From the NCBI GenBank assembly GCA_047495785.1, contig JBLDXI010000029.1:2170001-2234000 (forward strand): a DNA stretch of 64,000 nucleotides. The letters run 5' to 3'. The DNA comes from Lepidodermella squamata. Its lineage: Eukaryota > Gastrotricha. The notes under the pieces are model-generated. The model was not told the DNA's origin. It worked only from the letters and a program-made list of their open reading frames with translations, and did no database searches. Shown in pieces: positions 62,201 to 64,000 of this stretch (positions are counted from its first letter, which is position 1; each line of letters starts with the position of its first letter). A program made the position numbers and the translations under genes.

Positions 62201-64000
62201 ATAATCTGGAGAATCTGGAGAATTTGAAAAATTATTCTAACAACTAGCTGCATTATTTCAATAGCGTGAATCATGCTTTGGATTTTGACCTTACGAAACC
62301 CCGCTAGGCCTAGGCTAGTCTCGTAGGCCAAGGCTAGGCCTATTCGCACCTGCCCAGTTGAGGTCTAGCCCTAGGCTAGGCCTGGTAAAAATGGCTCGAA
62401 ATTGTTAGGCCTGCAATAGGCCTACTTATGTTTCTGTCGGCCTAGGTTAGGCCTAGGCATTGCATGAAGCCGATTGGTGTATTGTGTATTTATGACTTGT
62501 GTATTTGTAATTATTAGTGTATTGTGTATTAATGTATTTGTGACATTGCGGCCTGCAATGAAAAAATAGCCTGGTCAATCTTGATATAATTTAAAACCAT
62601 GCCATAGCCGATTTTTTTTCATTGTCAAACGTAAATTTGTGATGGCCATAGAGAATAGAACCTATTCTCTAACTCTATTCTCTATGGTGATGGCAATTTA
62701 CGGTTCCTAATAATTCCATTGTGGAACCGCTGGTAAGTTGAACTTTGGCGCGCACGCTGATTGGTCAATTTATCGTTGCTAGTGACTCCGGAATTAAACA
62801 ATTTAGTCGTGCGATCCACTAATAAATTATTTTATATTTATGCAAAAAATGACCTTGCCACACCCTCTGCACGGTTTCCATTGACCACGAGCGTAAACTC
62901 CATATTAATGGTGGTAAATTGCTGCGGCAAAATACACTTGTTGCAAAAAATCTTATGGATCGCACGACCAACATGTTTCATCCGGGAGTCATAGCAACGA
63001 TCGATTGACCAATCAGCGTGCGCATTGGATTGGACTTTGAAGTGGTCACACAATGTCATTTAAATAATCTGTATCCGCTTAAAGAAATTGAACACCAAAA
63101 ACACGTTCAATTTTTCATTCAAATTCTTTAAAATAATTTCTGATCTTCTCTCGAATCGTCAAATATTTACCATTTTGAAAGCAGTAGTCTGCGTCGAATG
63201 GGCTGGGGCCGATCTGCGACGACGGCTGGCCTATGGTGTCAAGGCTGTGGTAGCAAATTTTGTCCAGAGTGGTGTAAACAATAACGGGCGAGGCGGGTTG
63301 CGTATTGTTGACATAACACTCCTTCACCGTGTTATTCCACGAGTAGCCGTCCGGGCACAGGCAGGTGGCGACTCCCTTGATGTTCGTACACATGAACTGA
63401 CAGTTTGCACTAGAGCAGTTCACTATATACACCAGAAAAATCAGCACTCACTGATCAAAAATTACGGCAAATATAACTCACGTTTTTGAGTAACAGCCGG
63501 AAACGGCTGGTAGCTGGAAAGCGCCCGAAATTCGCCATTCAAAGTGCGTGAATGACGCAGCTCTAGATTAGAACAGCACGAACCGTCAGCTTTAGGCACG
63601 ATCGAATATACAAAAATCGAAGAAACAGAATGCACGAGATCGACAACGGCCAAAAACATGAATCTGCTCTCGTACAGCTGAATGCTGCCAACTCGGCTGT
63701 TGAAAATAGTGTAGTTTTTGTGCGCTGTAATGTCGAATTTCGCAACAATTCTTCCGTGATAATCCAGCACAAATACACTGGTCGCAAAAGCTGCCCAGAC
63801 GCTGAAAATAATTCAAGAATTACAAATCCAGCTCAAAAATTAGAAAAAACTATTTACTGTTTCTTTTGGAAATCGACAGTCAACGCTCCAGGGAGCATCA
63901 AATCTGGGTTGATATCCGAATTGTCATTTGAAAAAACGGTGGGCGGGAAGTCGTAGATCTTTTTGCCCTCAGAGCCGTCCATTAAAGTTCTCCAAACGTG
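56227..64000 (-). CDS. LDL-receptor class B/EGF protein, long-intron paralogue (5' end outside the window)
   Basis: The frame enters at 64000 with HVWRTLMDGSEGKKIYDFPP and is collinear with the 45.3-50.9 kb gene. It has SVWAAFATSVFVLDYHGR, an EGF module (CQFMCTNIKGVATCLCPDGY), propeller blades (LGRNLYIADQSSRSLVVL, KLYWATYSN, SDIYFGDHERGSIIRV, DRLYFSTGQNRSIMYV) and further EGF modules (CEHLCLASW...CACTDG; CSHICIPMPNFKVACKCPFG). It stops at TAA 56227-56229 right after the last EGF (DGYNCDGS). The linker, sushi module, helix and tail of the paralogue are missing, so this copy would be secreted unless later exons escape me. Several introns are 0.6-1.8 kb (56866-58680, 58870-59932, 60386-60940, 61790-63160) against about 50 bp in the paralogue, and they contain transposable elements and repeats. 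Confidence 0.8.
58388..58505 (+). repeat. Degenerate tandem repeat of TTGCTGAAGAAA units
   Basis: Six imperfect units of about 20 bases, each starting with a TTGCTGA/TTCTGA core and an A-rich tail, inside a long intron of the LDLR-B paralogue. They probably arose by slippage. Confidence 0.6.
62285..62465 (+). repeat. CTAGGCCTAGG-type palindromic repeat patch
   Basis: Many overlapping copies of TAGGCCTA, GGCCTAGG and CTAGGCCT within 180 bp in an intron of the LDLR-B paralogue. The words are self-complementary, so the patch is strongly palindromic. No coding content. Confidence 0.7.
62480..62545 (+). repeat. GTGTATT-type tandem repeat
   Basis: Irregular copies of TGTATTGTGTATT and TGTATTTGTGA follow directly on the AGGCCT patch. 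Low-complexity intronic sequence. Confidence 0.55.
62717..63054. mobile_element. MITE-like element with long terminal inverted repeats in an intron
   Basis: The arms about 62717-62825 and 62945-63054 are inverted copies. They share CATTGTG at the tips, GCGCACGCTGATTGGTCAAT, ATCGTTGCTA and TCGTGCGATCCA in matching order on opposite strands. The loop between them is about 120 bp with no frame. Total length about 338 bp and long TIRs fit a miniature inverted-repeat element. Target duplication unclear. Confidence 0.65.

Overview
The window is nuclear DNA from a small-genome animal, most likely a nematode or a close ecdysozoan relative. Coding regions are split by many short GT...AG introns, mostly 45-60 bp. 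Genes are dense on both strands, there is a eukaryotic tRNA-Gln, and the protein families are animal: astacin/CUB, trefoil-GH31, anoctamin, class C GPCR, proprotein convertase, LDL-receptor-like. The EGF module of the astacin-like gene has the CxNGG...CxCPxGxGGxxC pattern common in nematode NAS proteins. The acceptors are not the strict TTTTCAG of Caenorhabditis, so I do not name a genus.

Region by region. 1-800 (minus): incomplete GABA-B-like receptor. 1.2-4.5 kb (plus): secreted mosaic protein with a degenerate astacin domain, EGF, CUB, kringle and two C-type lectin domains. 5.1-7.3 kb: orphan coiled-coil, acidic, tail-anchored protein. 7.6-15.2 kb: two tandem GH31 alpha-glucosidases. 16.0-18.7 kb: anoctamin-10 orthologue. 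19.6-24.3 kb: two intronless class C GPCR genes, tail to tail, followed by a rearranged GPCR pseudogene (24.8-25.2 kb). 25.6-26.0 kb: small secreted basic peptide. 26.9-29.1 kb: transposon-rich block (a TIR element full of TTTCAGC words and a foldback element centred on G17), with an uncertain small secreted gene beside it. 30.2-35.4 kb (minus): third GH31 gene, with a piggyBac-like insertion in an intron. 35.8-40.6 kb (minus): hydroxylysine-kinase-like gene 65 bp behind a gene that appears to fuse a Rab-like GTPase to a BIG-type Sec7 ARF exchange factor. 41.07 kb: tRNA-Gln. 41.6-44.9 kb (minus): PhoPQ-activated-type protein and an MFS/monocarboxylate-type transporter. 45.3-50.9 kb (minus): LDL-receptor-class-B membrane protein. 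51.9-54.4 kb: furin/kexin-type convertase. 54.8-55.5 kb: bZIP factor. 56.2-64.0 kb: long-intron paralogue of the LDLR-B gene, running off the window.

The genes do not form one pathway. Three functional themes can be seen. One is carbohydrate digestion: three trefoil-GH31 enzymes, one secreted and two membrane-anchored. Another is extracellular recognition and processing: the lectin/kringle/CUB mosaic, two propeller proteins and a convertase. The third is membrane traffic and signalling: the GTPase-Sec7 fusion, the anoctamin and the GABA-B-like receptors. The most unusual items are the GTPase-Sec7 fusion, the astacin-derived pseudoprotease mosaic, the inside-out GPCR pseudogene and the two structured repeat elements.
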